64,000 nt of DNA from an uncultured Bacteroidales bacterium (lineage in GTDB: Bacteria; Bacteroidota; Bacteroidia; Bacteroidales; Muribaculaceae). The number at the start of each line of letters is the position of its first letter. Position 1 is the first letter of the stretch. Below are positions 34,781 through 44,500 of this stretch, in pieces. The notes under the pieces are model-generated. The model was not told where the DNA came from. It searched no databases and saw only the letters and a list, made by a program, of their open reading frames with translations. The position numbers were made by a program, and so were the translations under genes. Where the stretch lies: contig CATZGB010000002.1 of assembly GCA_958418815.1 (NCBI GenBank), positions 52,049-116,048 on the forward strand, in the 5' to 3' direction.

Positions 34781-35824
34781 ATGAAAGTTTCCTGGCAAAG
34801 ACACACCCTCCGTTTCCGCGAGAGGGCGATAACCTCGCGCGACTCGATGACCGATAAACCGACATGGTTTGTGAGAATCGAGTCACAACAGCTCCCCGGC
34901 GGTTTCTCCGTCGGGGAAGCAGCTATGTTCAAGGGGTTAAGCCGCGAGGACACCCCCGACTTCGAGAACCGGCTCGACACCGCCTGCCGCATGGCTTCCG
35001 AATGCGCCACCCTCGAGGAGGCGCTGCAGTCGCTCCCGGAGATTTCCTCAATCCGCTTCGGATTCGAGTCGGCACTGCTGCGCGGCGGCCTCTACCCCAC
35101 CTCCGGCAAGGAGGCCAGATGGCTCGGCGGCAAGGAGGGCATCACCACAAACGGGCTGGTCTGGATGGGAGACAAGGCGACGATGCGCCGCCGCATACGC
35201 GAGAAACTCGACAGCGGGTTTCATTGCGTGAAGTTGAAAATCGGAGGGATAGACTTCGAGGATGAGATTGAACTGCTCTCTGATATCCGCCGGGAGTTCT
35301 CCCCGTCTGACATAGAGTTGCGTCTCGACGCAAACGGCGGTTTCACACCCGCCAACGCCCTCGAGCGGCTGGGGCGGCTGTCGGAATACGGCATACACTC
35401 TCTCGAGCAACCCATAAAACCGGGGCAATGGGATGATATGAGGCGCATATGCGCCCTCTCCCCCATCGACATCGCCCTTGACGAGGAGTTGATCGGGTTC
35501 TCCTCAACCGAGGAGAAAGCCTGCATGCTTGATGCCGTCTCCCCTCGCTACATCATCCTGAAACCATCGTTATGCGGAGGATTCAGGGAAGCGGAGGAAT
35601 GGATTTCGCTTGCCATGGAACGCGGCATAGGCTGGTGGGCGACATCTGCCCTTGAGTCAAACATCGGCCTGGAAGCACTCGGCAGATGGACCGCCTCGTT
35701 GCAACCGACGATGCCGCAGGGGCTCGGGACAGGCAACCTCTACACCAACAACACCTCGTCGCGCCTTGAGATGAGGGGCGAACGCCTATGGCTGGCCAGC
35801 ACGGCGACAGACAATCTCCAATGA
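34781..35824 (+). CDS. menC: o-Succinylbenzoate synthase MenC
   Basis: Enolase-superfamily dehydratase making o-succinylbenzoate. The 347-residue protein starts 8 bases after menB. The catalytic Lys pair is in FHCVKLKIGGIDF, the metal ligands follow in LRLDANGGFT, HSLEQPIKPG and DIALDEELIG, and the second Lys is in YIILKPSLCGG. A C-terminal TGLGTGNLYTNN-like QGLGTGNLYTNNT is typical of Bacteroidetes MenC. Confidence 0.94.
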   Translation: MKVSWQRHTLRFRERAITSRDSMTDKPTWFVRIESQQLPGGFSVGEAAMFKGLSREDTPDFENRLDTACRMASECATLEEALQSLPEISSIRFGFESALLRGGLYPTSGKEARWLGGKEGITTNGLVWMGDKATMRRRIREKLDSGFHCVKLKIGGIDFEDEIELLSDIRREFSPSDIELRLDANGGFTPANALERLGRLSEYGIHSLEQPIKPGQWDDMRRICALSPIDIALDEELIGFSSTEEKACMLDAVSPRYIILKPSLCGGFREAEEWISLAMERGIGWWATSALESNIGLEALGRWTASLQPTMPQGLGTGNLYTNNTSSRLEMRGERLWLASTATDNLQ

Positions 35825-35825
35825 C

Positions 35826-36836
35826 ATGTTCACAATCGTTTACCTGACCGAAGACCCCGGATGCCGCGCGGAGGTGGAGGGTTTCCTGCGCCAATGGGAC
35901 TCGGAAGAGGCGCATATCGTAGCCCACACCTCCGGCTCGACCGGCGCACCCAAGGAAATCAGGCTGCCGAAATCCGACATCATGGTTTCGGCCCGAGCCA
36001 CCAACAGGCGGTTTGGAATCAGCTCCGGCTCCCGGTTGCTTTGTCCGTTGTCGGCAAATTACATCGCGGGAAAGATGATGATAGCGAGAGCCATCGCCGC
36101 CGACTGCGAGGTGGCTTTCTGCCGCCCTTCAAACAGATTCCTGCAATCACCGGAGACAACCGGGTATCTCGCCGGGGGTGTCGACCTGCTGCCGATAGTG
36201 CCATCCCAATGCCTGTCGTTGCTGGGATCGCTCAAAAACAACCCAGCAGCCATCAGGAATGTGATAATCGGCGGGGCCGCCCTGTCACACGATGTCGAGG
36301 AGGCCCTGCTCGCGGCCCGTCCACCTGGGACGGGCATATTCGCCACCTATGGCATGACTGAGACGTGCAGCCATGTCGCGTTGCGCGGCCTCGGAGAGGA
36401 GCATTTCACGGCTATGCCGGGAATCTCTTTCTCTCTCGACAACAGGGAGTGCCTGAAGATAACCGCACCGGAATACAGTTTCACCGAGCTTCAGACCAAC
36501 GATATCGCCCGGCTTGTGAATGACTCGGAATTCATCTGGCGCGGGCGTTTCGACAATGTCATAAACTCAGGAGGCATCAAGATATTTCCGGAGGAGACAG
36601 AGAGAAAACTGCGCGGCATGCTGCCTTGCCGTTTCTACCTCAAAGGTGTGGCCGACCCGAAATGGGGCGAGACTGTCAGACTGGTCATCGAGGACAACCC
36701 TGCATCGCCCTGCGTCTCCGACGAAAGCATTATGGAAATATGCCGGGAGTGCCTGTCGCCATTTGAACTGCCAAAAAGCATCATGCGTGTCGAAACCCTC
36801 CCTGTCACATCCACAGGGAAACTCAGACGCGTCTGA
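35826..36836 (+). CDS. menE: o-Succinylbenzoate-CoA ligase MenE (short form)
   Basis: Acyl-CoA synthetase of the ANL superfamily activating o-succinylbenzoate. At 336 residues it is much shorter than the 450-500 residues of Gram-positive and proteobacterial forms; the first N-terminal subdomain is missing. The core is intact: VAHTSGSTGAPKEIRLPKS (P loop), ATYGMTETCSHVALR, FIWRGRFDNVINSGGIKIFP (hinge), and VTSTGKLRRV with the C-terminal catalytic Lys. The start lies one base after the menC stop. Position in the men operon supports the assignment. Confidence 0.88.
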   Translation: MFTIVYLTEDPGCRAEVEGFLRQWDSEEAHIVAHTSGSTGAPKEIRLPKSDIMVSARATNRRFGISSGSRLLCPLSANYIAGKMMIARAIAADCEVAFCRPSNRFLQSPETTGYLAGGVDLLPIVPSQCLSLLGSLKNNPAAIRNVIIGGAALSHDVEEALLAARPPGTGIFATYGMTETCSHVALRGLGEEHFTAMPGISFSLDNRECLKITAPEYSFTELQTNDIARLVNDSEFIWRGRFDNVINSGGIKIFPEETERKLRGMLPCRFYLKGVADPKWGETVRLVIEDNPASPCVSDESIMEICRECLSPFELPKSIMRVETLPVTSTGKLRRV

Positions 36837-36877
36837 TACAAGACGCGCCGTAGACCACAGGCGGTGATTAAATGGAA

Positions 36878-36912
36878 TTCCCGGCCCTGACAAACCTCGT
36901 CAGGACCGGGAA
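36878..36912. terminator. Bidirectional hairpin between menE and buk
   Basis: TTCCCGGCCCTGAC and GTCAGGACCGGGAA pair at 13 of 14 positions around a six-base loop, between two convergent genes. It probably ends both the men operon and ptb-buk. Confidence 0.75.
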
Positions 36913-36975
36913 CCGTGTGGATTAAAGACTATGATCAGTGGGGACGGCACAGCTGCCGTCATTCAGTTGCTTTTC

Positions 36976-38115
36976 TCAACCGGCGCACACGGGAGCCTCC
37001 TTTGGAGGGCACACGGTGCGCATACCGGTGCCGAGATGGAAGGTCTGGATAGCCAGGTCTCCATTGAGCGCGCCGAGAGCGTTGAGCGCCAAAGCCTCCA
37101 GCTCATCCTCGCCGGGATACACATATACCGGGGCAAGGAATCCGACGCGTTTTTTCAGGCGGCTCATGACGTAGTCTGAATGGGCGATTCCGCCGGTGAT
37201 GAGTATGGCGTCGATGTCGCCATAGAAGACAGGCGACAGAGCGGCGATTGACTTGGCGATTGAATACACCATTGCGTCAAGCACGAGACGCGCATGCTCG
37301 TCTCCGTCGGCGATACGCTGCTCTACCTCAGGGACCGAGACTGTGCCGAGATGGGCAGCCAGTCCGGCCTTGCCGCTGATACGCTTTTTCAGTTCCTCCT
37401 TGGTGTAGCGGCCTGAATAACACAGGTCGATGAGCGAACCTGAGGGGAGCGAACCCGCGCGCTCGGGCGAGAAGGGGCCTTCGCCGTCAAAGGCATTGTT
37501 GACATCGACACATTTGCCATGCTTGTGGGCACCTACCGAGATGCCGCCTCCGAGATGGCAGATGATGAGATTCATCTCTGTGTATTTCTTGGGGGCCTCG
37601 GGATGCTCGGCAGAGTAATCCCGGGCAAACCGGCGGCCAATGGCGCGCTGATTGAGCGCATGCCAGGTGGTGATGCGGGGCATGATGGGTGACCCGGTGA
37701 CACGCGCGATATCGTCCATCTCGTCCACGATTCCGGGGTCGGCGATGAACGCCTTGCAGCCGTCGATCTCCATTGCGATGTCATGGGCGATGAGGCTTCC
37801 GAGGTTGCAGGCATGGTCGCGCGGCGACTCATACATCGCCTGCACCATCTCGTCATTCACCTCATAGACACCACCGGGAATCGGATGGGTGAGCCCTCCG
37901 CGTCCGATCACAGCGTCGAACTCAAAGGGGATGGCGTTGTCGGCGAGAGCCTTGATCACCAGCTCACGACGATAATCGAGCTGGTCGATAACACGACGGA
38001 ACCGGGAAAGTTCCTCCACGGAATGACGAATGGTATGCGTCATAATCGGCGTGGCGTCCTCGAAAACGGCGATTTTCGTGGAAGTGGAACCGGGGTTAAT
38101 GGCTAATATCTTCAT
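36976..38115 (-). CDS. buk: Butyrate kinase
   Basis: Acetokinase-family enzyme making acyl phosphate and ADP from ATP and acid or, in reverse, ATP from butyryl (or branched-chain acyl) phosphate. The 379-residue protein starts at the ATG at 38115 (the triplet before it is TTG). Motifs: MKILAINPGSTSTKIAVFED (adenosine/phosphate 1), LIICHLGGGISVGAHKHGKC, AFDGEGPFSPERAGSLPS, and AILITGGIAHSDYV. It is the second gene of a ptb-buk pair, 50 bases after ptb, an arrangement known for butyrate-forming bacteria. Branched-chain acyl substrates cannot be excluded. Confidence 0.92.
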   Translation of the reverse strand: MKILAINPGSTSTKIAVFEDATPIMTHTIRHSVEELSRFRRVIDQLDYRRELVIKALADNAIPFEFDAVIGRGGLTHPIPGGVYEVNDEMVQAMYESPRDHACNLGSLIAHDIAMEIDGCKAFIADPGIVDEMDDIARVTGSPIMPRITTWHALNQRAIGRRFARDYSAEHPEAPKKYTEMNLIICHLGGGISVGAHKHGKCVDVNNAFDGEGPFSPERAGSLPSGSLIDLCYSGRYTKEELKKRISGKAGLAAHLGTVSVPEVEQRIADGDEHARLVLDAMVYSIAKSIAALSPVFYGDIDAILITGGIAHSDYVMSRLKKRVGFLAPVYVYPGEDELEALALNALGALNGDLAIQTFHLGTGMRTVCPPKEAPVCAG

Positions 38116-38165
38116 CAATTGCAGTTGTTATTACGCGTTAATTATGTGGGGAATGACTGACTCTG

Positions 38166-39077
38166 TCAATGGTCTGACGCAATGGCTGCCAGGGCAAGTG
38201 AGTTGTATTTGCTGTCGGCTGAGTCGCTGCGTGAAGGCAACACAACCGGAGCTGACGGGCCGAGCAATATGCCGGCCATCTTAGCTTTGGTGAAATAAGA
38301 CAACGTCTTGTAGAATGTGTTGCCCGACTCGATGTTCGGGAAAATCAGCAGGTCGGCGTTGCCACACACTTCCGACTCGATGCCCTTGACCTGGGCGGAA
38401 TGCAGGTCGACAGCGGTCTTGACATCCATCGGGCCGGCGGCTACCATCTCGCCGTATGCGCCCTGCGACGCCCTCTCGACGATTGTCTGGTAGTCGACCG
38501 AGTTAGGGAATTTGGGATTCACTTTCTCGGTGAAATGAATCAGCGCCACCTTTGGGCGGCTGACACCAAACTTCCTCACAAGGGCGAGGTCAAGCTCTAT
38601 CATACGCTCGCGCTGCTCGAGGGTCGGGTAAGGAATCACGGCGACATCAGAGAAAAACAACAGATGATCCATCTCGGGAAGCTCGCTGACTGTGATATGG
38701 GTCAGCAGGGTGCCCGCGGGAAGAATGCCGGCCTCCTTGTTCAGCACCGCACGGAGCAGGTCGTCGGTGTTGACCAGCCCCTTCATCAATATCGAAGCCT
38801 CGCCTGCCTTGACCAGGGCCACGGCCTTAGCGGCGGCGTCGCGACTGTCTGACGCATCGACAGAGGTCACCAGTCCGGGGAAGCGCTTTTCCAACCCCGA
38901 AGCGGCGGTCTTATCTTTCTCGCCTACCAAGACTGCCTTGATGAAGCCGTCGGCAAGGGCTCTCGACACCGCCTCGCAGGTCTCCTCGTCATACGGACAT
39001 GCAACTGCTACTGTCGGACAATCCTTCATTGAGGACAGATAGGATGTCAGCTCCTTGAAATTTTTGATCTGGCTCAT
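38166..39077 (-). CDS. ptb: Phosphate butyryltransferase
   Basis: Exchanges CoA for phosphate on butyryl-CoA or related acyl-CoA. The 303-residue protein has VAVACPYDEETCEAVSRALADG, ASILMKGLVNTDDLLRAVLNKEAG, TLLTHITVSELPEMDHLLFFSDVAVI, LIHFTEKVNPKFPNSVDYQ, and LIFPNIESGNTFYKTLSYF with the C-terminal phosphotransacylase features. It is the first gene of the pair with buk. The 848-base gap upstream is AT-rich and contains a candidate RNA, but no clear TAnnTTTG box was found close to its start. Confidence 0.92.
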   Translation of the reverse strand: MSQIKNFKELTSYLSSMKDCPTVAVACPYDEETCEAVSRALADGFIKAVLVGEKDKTAASGLEKRFPGLVTSVDASDSRDAAAKAVALVKAGEASILMKGLVNTDDLLRAVLNKEAGILPAGTLLTHITVSELPEMDHLLFFSDVAVIPYPTLEQRERMIELDLALVRKFGVSRPKVALIHFTEKVNPKFPNSVDYQTIVERASQGAYGEMVAAGPMDVKTAVDLHSAQVKGIESEVCGNADLLIFPNIESGNTFYKTLSYFTKAKMAGILLGPSAPVVLPSRSDSADSKYNSLALAAIASDH

Positions 39078-39520
39078 AATCGTGATAGTTGAGAAAGACT
39101 AAAATATGTTCTTTAACATAATTCCGAGGCTTGGATTCATCCTTGAAATCGGCGCTCACATGAATGTAAAACATCCGATATTTGTCGCCATATCCTCCTC
39201 ATCGGAATTCATTTTCTGCAAATTTCGTAAAAATTTTGGATATTCCGATAAAGTTCAGAGATTTTTTTGGATTAAAATTGGGTTATTTTGCACACAATTT
39301 TTCAATATTTGGTTATCATTTTCGGAATATGTAATTGATTTTTCACACATTTAATCCCGGTTTACCCTTATCTTTCAACTTTCCAAACAGAATCCATTGC
39401 ACATTTGGCCAATCAATGTGCAATTTGCTTTAAAACGTTCAAAGCATGCTCAAAAACACAAAGAGAGAAAATATGTTTTATAACATAAAATTTAAGACTC
39501 AAAATCGTTGCTGTCACAAC
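39078..39520. other. AT-rich spacer upstream of ptb
   Basis: About 440 bases of low-GC sequence, sharply unlike the flanking genes. I see no protein gene in either strand and no clear promoter. It would be the 5' leader if ptb is transcribed from the promoter at 39690-39721 by read-through of the terminator at 39521-39553. Confidence 0.5.
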
Positions 39521-39686
39521 AAAAAACCGGAGCGGTCATCACGACCACCCCGGCGGGAATATTAAATCAGATGAAGAGAATATTTGGTTACCTGTCAAGG
39601 TCGATAGCAAAAGCCAGACGACCATAGAGAATTTACTTGATTTCCTACTTGAATTCCATCCAAATGTGGTAGGATTGTATCAACAG
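39521..39686 (-). ncRNA. Candidate small RNA or riboregulatory leader upstream of ptb-buk
   Basis: On the minus strand a complete promoter (39690-39721) is followed by about 165 bases that end in a strong hairpin (CCGG-G-GGTC stem, 39527-39553) and six T (39521-39526). The body can fold as a three-way junction: helix A 39660-39665 with 39582-39587 (ATTTGG/CCAAAT), helix B 39651-39655 with 39629-39633 (GAATT/AATTC), helix C 39619-39623 with 39599-39603 (GGTCG/CGACC). There is no convincing open frame on this strand. I do not recognise the family. It may be a free-standing RNA, or an attenuator that lets transcription continue to ptb 440 bases on. Confidence 0.5.
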
Positions 39687-39689
39687 TGA

Positions 39690-39721
39690 CAAAGGTAGGA
39701 CAATTCACCCAACTTTCCAAA
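39690..39721 (-). promoter_or_regulatory. Complete Bacteroidetes promoter for the candidate RNA
   Basis: Minus strand: TTTG at 39718-39721, 20-base spacer, TACCTTTG at 39690-39697. This matches TTTG-N19/20-TAnnTTTG, one of only three complete two-box promoters I found in the window. Confidence 0.65.
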
Positions 39722-39912
39722 CATTTTGCCACATTTTTTAATTAAATTTCATCTTTTATGACAACAAGCGGTCATTTTTTACGACACAAAGACAGAACAC
39801 AACACTTTTTTTAACTTCTTTTTATCAATCTGACCAAACCTCTTTGTTCCCTGATATTTAGCACTTGGTTCAAAACCGCCTTGAATAAGGAAGATTATTC
39901 CCTCTTTTTTTG

Positions 39913-39920
39913 TAACTTTG
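39913..39920 (+). promoter_or_regulatory. -7 element of tsaD next to the start codon
   Basis: TAACTTTG ends five bases before the ATG at 39926, predicting a leaderless or nearly leaderless transcript. No TTTG box at the usual distance upstream. Confidence 0.5.
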
Positions 39921-39925
39921 CAACC

Positions 39926-40951
39926 ATGAACAAACAGACCGTTACAATCCTCGGAATCGAGTCGTCATGTGACGACACCTCGGCAGCTGTCATCCGCGAC
40001 GGCCTCCTCCTCTCAAACGTGATTGCCTCACAAAGCGTCCACGAGGAATACGGAGGTGTGGTGCCCGAACTCGCGTCCCGCGCCCATCAGCAAAACATCG
40101 TCCCGGTGGTAGACGCAGCCATCAAAAGGGCAGGCATAAGCCGCCACGACCTCGACGCCATCGCGTTCACCAGGGGCCCGGGCCTGCTCGGCTCGCTGCT
40201 CGTAGGCACATCATTCGCCAAAGGGATGTCCCTGGGACTCAGAATCCCCATCATAGAGGTGAACCACCTCCACGGCCATGTGCTGAGCCATTTCGTCAAG
40301 CAGCAGCCCGACGACAAAGTGCCTCAATTCCCGTTCCTGACCCTGCTCGTTTCGGGAGGCAACTCCCAGATAGTCCTTGTCAAGGACTACAACAAGATGG
40401 AAATCATCGGCCAGACAATCGACGACGCGGCCGGAGAGGCATTCGACAAGTGCGCCAAAGTAATGGGCCTCCCATATCCCGGCGGCCCCCATATCGACCG
40501 GCTCGCGGCGGAGGGGAACCCCGGACGGTTCAAATTCGCCAAACCGCATATCCCCGGACTCGATTACAGTTTCAGCGGCCTGAAGACATCATTCCTCTAC
40601 ACACTGCGCGACAACATCAAAACCAACCCGCATTTCATAGAGGAGAACAAGGCCGACCTGGCCGCATCCCTCCAGAAGACCATCATTGACATACTCCTCG
40701 ACAAGCTCGACAAGGCCGCCCGGCAGACGATGGTGAAGACCATAGCCATCGGTGGCGGCGTGTCGGCCAACTCCGGAGTGCGCAAGGCTGTCGCAGACTA
40801 TTGCGAGGCCCACGGCATCGAGGCGTTCATTCCGCAGCGCGCGTTCACCACCGACAACGCCGCGATGATTGCCATCGCCGGACAATTCAAATACCTTGAC
40901 CGGGATTTCTGCCGATACGACGCGGCCCCCTACGCAAGGGTGACAATGTAA
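39926..40951 (+). CDS. tsaD: tRNA N6-adenosine threonylcarbamoyltransferase TsaD
   Basis: Transfers the threonylcarbamoyl group to A37 of ANN-decoding tRNAs. The 341-residue protein starts MNKQTVTILGIESSCDDTSA; the frame upstream of this ATG lacks family similarity. The metal ligands are in EVNHLHGHVLSHF (H-x3-H). Further motifs are FTRGPGLLGSLLVG, FLTLLVSGGNSQIVLV, DDAAGEAFDKCAKVMGLPYPGGP, SFSGLKTSFL, and the C-terminal IGGGVSANSGVRK and TTDNAAMIAIAG. pncC follows 11 bases downstream. Confidence 0.97.
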   Translation: MNKQTVTILGIESSCDDTSAAVIRDGLLLSNVIASQSVHEEYGGVVPELASRAHQQNIVPVVDAAIKRAGISRHDLDAIAFTRGPGLLGSLLVGTSFAKGMSLGLRIPIIEVNHLHGHVLSHFVKQQPDDKVPQFPFLTLLVSGGNSQIVLVKDYNKMEIIGQTIDDAAGEAFDKCAKVMGLPYPGGPHIDRLAAEGNPGRFKFAKPHIPGLDYSFSGLKTSFLYTLRDNIKTNPHFIEENKADLAASLQKTIIDILLDKLDKAARQTMVKTIAIGGGVSANSGVRKAVADYCEAHGIEAFIPQRAFTTDNAAMIAIAGQFKYLDRDFCRYDAAPYARVTM

Positions 40952-40962
40952 CAATTTTATAT

Positions 40963-41454
40963 ATGGACCCATATATTCTGAGAGACCTCGAGGAAATCGC
41001 TCCCGACCTGATTGACACGCTCCGCGGGAAGGGGCTCACGCTATCGACCGCCGAAAGCTGCACCGGTGGCAACATCGCCCACCATATGACCCTCGTCGCA
41101 GGCTGCTCGGATGTCTACAACGGAGGCGCTGTGACCTACTCCAACACGGCAAAGGCCGACATCCTCGGAGTCAATCCGCAGGTGATTGCAGCCAAGGGGG
41201 CAGTCTCTGAGGAGGTTGTCAGGGCGATGGCCGAGGGCGCGTGCAAGGCGTTCCACACAGATTGCGCAGTGGCCACATCGGGCATTGCCGGCCCTGGAGG
41301 AGGCAGCGATGACAAACCGGTGGGCACCGTCTGGACCGCCGTCACCACTCCTCGCGGCACATTCTCAGAATTGTACCATCTTTCCGGCCCACGCTCTGAA
41401 ATCATCGACAAAGCCACCCTGCTCGTCTTACGACTTCTCATAAACCATCTATAA
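40963..41454 (+). CDS. pncC: Nicotinamide-nucleotide amidohydrolase (CinA C-terminal domain)
   Basis: Deamidates nicotinamide mononucleotide for NAD recycling. The 163-residue stand-alone CinA domain has LTLSTAESCTGGNIAHHMT with the catalytic Ser, YNGGAVTYSNTAKADILGV, GAVSEEVVRAMAEGACKAF, and VATSGIAGPGGGSDDKPVGTVW. The N-terminal MoCF-like domain of full CinA is absent, which is usual for this subgroup. It is probably in a two-gene operon with tsaD and ends before a hairpin at 41511-41547. Confidence 0.92.
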   Translation: MDPYILRDLEEIAPDLIDTLRGKGLTLSTAESCTGGNIAHHMTLVAGCSDVYNGGAVTYSNTAKADILGVNPQVIAAKGAVSEEVVRAMAEGACKAFHTDCAVATSGIAGPGGGSDDKPVGTVWTAVTTPRGTFSELYHLSGPRSEIIDKATLLVLRLLINHL

Positions 41455-41510
41455 AGCCGTCTGGCAGCATCACTCCCAACGCCGCCCAACCAACACCTTC
41501 AGACATAGAA

Positions 41511-41547
41511 ACCGGGGATTAGCAGCCATATGCCGCTAATCCCCGGT
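41511..41547. terminator. Bidirectional hairpin between pncC and the amylase gene
   Basis: ACCGGGGATTAGC and GCTAATCCCCGGT form a perfect 13-bp stem with an 11-base loop between convergent genes. The T-rich flank is weak in both directions. Confidence 0.7.
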
Positions 41548-41590
41548 CTGTCAATAGTCTCGATTGAGTGCTATGGCAAGGCGACGGTTG

Positions 41591-44500
41591 TCAACGGACA
41601 ACCTCTTTCCTCACCACATTGCCACGACGGACGATGTAGATACCGTTGGAAGGCTCCATCACGCGCACACCCTGCAGGTTGTAGTATTCAGGAACCACAT
41701 CCTCAGATGTCTCGACAGCCACTGTCACAGTCTCCACCCCGGAACCCTGGGCAAGCTTGCCGACACGCGCATGGGCATAAGTGAAGCAGTCGGTGTCCTC
41801 CTTCTCGGCGCTTGAAGACTCATCCTTGGAATAGGAGGTCTGGGCATTGTCAAAGCAGGTGGGATCATAGGGAGTGGAGCCGATCGCTCCCTGGCCATAG
41901 GTGTCAATCACCATCACACCGATACCGGTGTTCTTGATGTAATCCTCGGTGATGCCGAGCTTAGACAGAGGGAACTTCCACTCATAGAATGTGTGCTGGT
42001 CCTTGGGAATCTCATTGATGAGGTCGACAAAATTGTCGTTGCCAAGCAGCATCTCAGGCTCATACTCGAAATCCTTCTGGCCCCAGATGTGGGTAATCGA
42101 GGGGAGAAGACCATCCTGGCAGCCATAGAAAGGAGCATCCAGCCCCACGCAATATGGAGCGTCATAGCTTGTCTTTCCGTCATTCATCGGGAAGAAGAGT
42201 CCGGGCACACCGACGGTCGACTTCGTGCTGCCGATCCAAATGCAATCTGTGCCGTTGTCGAAGGTGTTGTACTGTCCGTCAGCATCCCAGATGGTGTTGC
42301 CGCTGGTCAGCACACCGCTCATCTCCTTGTAGGGGTCAAGGTCGAAGGCAATCATCAGGCGGCCATCCATATTGTAAGGCTTTGCCGCCCCGTTGGTGAG
42401 CTTGCCGTCGCCATAGATGTCCCATACGGTGTAGACATACTGCACACCCAGGTAGAGGTTCTGGCTGTCGTAAGCCGCGTAGATGGCATATGAGTCAACC
42501 ACCGGATACTCATGTTTGCCACGGAAAGCGCTGGCCACATCGCGGGCCACACCCTGGGCGATAAGCTCGTTCTCGGTCCAGTTAGAGAGCGCGTTGTCGG
42601 CCACACACATTCGGTTGTCGTTGTTGACCTTGGTGAATGTCATATTGATGGTCTTGTTGGTGCCGACCTTCCCGTCGGGGTTGACCTTGTAGTAGTCGGT
42701 GTTGAGGCTGTTGCCCGGCTGGGGAACAGGGCCGCTGTTTTTGGTGTATGTGAATGTCTGCACATTCTCTCCGGCCTCATTCTTGACATAAGTCTTGAGA
42801 GTCGTGGTCTCGGTGAAAGTCAGCGGAGCGGAATAACGGCTTGAGGATGCGTTGGGGATGGAACCGTCAACAGTGTAGTATATCGTGGTGGCGGGAGCCA
42901 CAGACAAGGTGACCTTGACAGACTCCGAGAAGCGGCTGCCGCTGGCGGGAGAGGCGGTCACCACAGGCTTCTGGGGGCCGGACTGATAGAGACCCTCGTC
43001 GGAGACTGCCCCTTTGGAGCCGCCTGCTCCCTTGTAGAGGTGGCCGTTGACGGGCGCACCCGTATGGTCGGCGGTCTGGTTGTTGTCGCCCGAGCCACTT
43101 CCGTCGCAGAACAGGAAGCCGACAAGGGCAGACGGGTCAGAGGGGAAAGTGTATTTCCAGATGTTACCCTCGACCTTGGTCATCGCGGTTCCGGGCCATG
43201 TCGTGGAGGGTGAGCTCCAGTAATGGATGTTCACATTGCTCCAGGAGGTGTTGGTGTTGTCGTAATATATGGTGAACTCTCCGGGTGTGGGGTCGGGGCC
43301 AGGAGTGGGGTCCGGGTCAGGATTGTTGCCACTGAACACGACCGCCGTCGCGGTGGCTCCATTGTCATCCATAACGTAAGAGCCGGTATATGAGAGGTCG
43401 CCAGTCTGTCCGTTTCCGTTGTTGTTGAACACCACCCCGGTTGTGCCGGCGGGGACTTTGGCTACTTTATAAACCTTGCCGTCAGACCCGGTGGCAGAAG
43501 ACAACGCGACTCCGGGCCATGTGGAGGCTGTTCCACCCCAATAATGCACATGGGAGAAAGCCCCTGAATATGCCAGATTATAATCTCCTGAGATTGTCAG
43601 AGTGCCGGGAGTCGGATCAGGTGTGGGATCGGGATTGGGGTCGGGATTGGGAGTCACGTTGCCGTCATATATCACGGCGATTCCGGTCGACCCGATGTTT
43701 CCGGTGATTGTAGAGGCGGTGACAGTGAATGTCGCGCCGCTCACACGGTCGGTGTAGGTGCCCGCCGGGCAGTATCCTCCGCCGTTGACCACCGACACAT
43801 TGCCGCTGCCCTTTGAGACAATCACCGCGCCCCCATCCTTGCGGGTAACGCAGAATGTGTTGCCCCCGGCTTCACACCAGTCGGCTTTCCCGACCATGGC
43901 GTTGCGGAATTTGTTGACCTCGGTTATCGCTTTGCTCTTGAAGGCCGTGCTGCCCTTGCCAACCCTGATGTTGCCGAATCCCTTGACATTGGGACGGGCG
44001 AGATAGAGGGCAGTCGCGCCGTTGCGGCAGGCGAAAGAGGCATAAGCACGGTCGATGACGCTCTGATCTACATTCTGCGACCACTCGTCATTGGCGTATG
44101 TATCATGGCTCTCGCCCCAGTAGACCATCTTGGTGTCGGAGCAACCATAGTCCACGACATGCGCGCCGCCATAGCCATAAGGTATGCCGCCGTTCTCACG
44201 GGCGGCCCCGTTGCTGTACTTGTTGTCGGTCACCGACATATAGTTGGTGTACTCCTTGATGATGGAAGCGTCGGGCCCGGGAGCGTCAAGAATCTCACCG
44301 TAATGGTACATCCCTGCCACCGAGGTCACCGAGGTCCAGAATCCGCAACCTTCCGAGGGGAGTCCGATATGCTTTGCCGCGTCCCAGCGTATGCCTTTGA
44401 CCCCAAGGTCATGGAGTTTCTGGACATAAGCCTTTCCACGGGCGCAGACTTCGGCATCCTCCGAGTTGATGTCGCCGTAGTCGCCGAGCTGGCCGTGGGT

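Noticed and set aside
39473..39565. Plus-strand 30-residue frame followed by a hairpin, resembling an attenuator leader peptide for tsaD
   Set aside because: It has no run of one regulatory amino acid, tsaD has its own -7 box 350 bases downstream, and the hairpin's T run lies on the minus strand, so it ends minus-strand transcripts.
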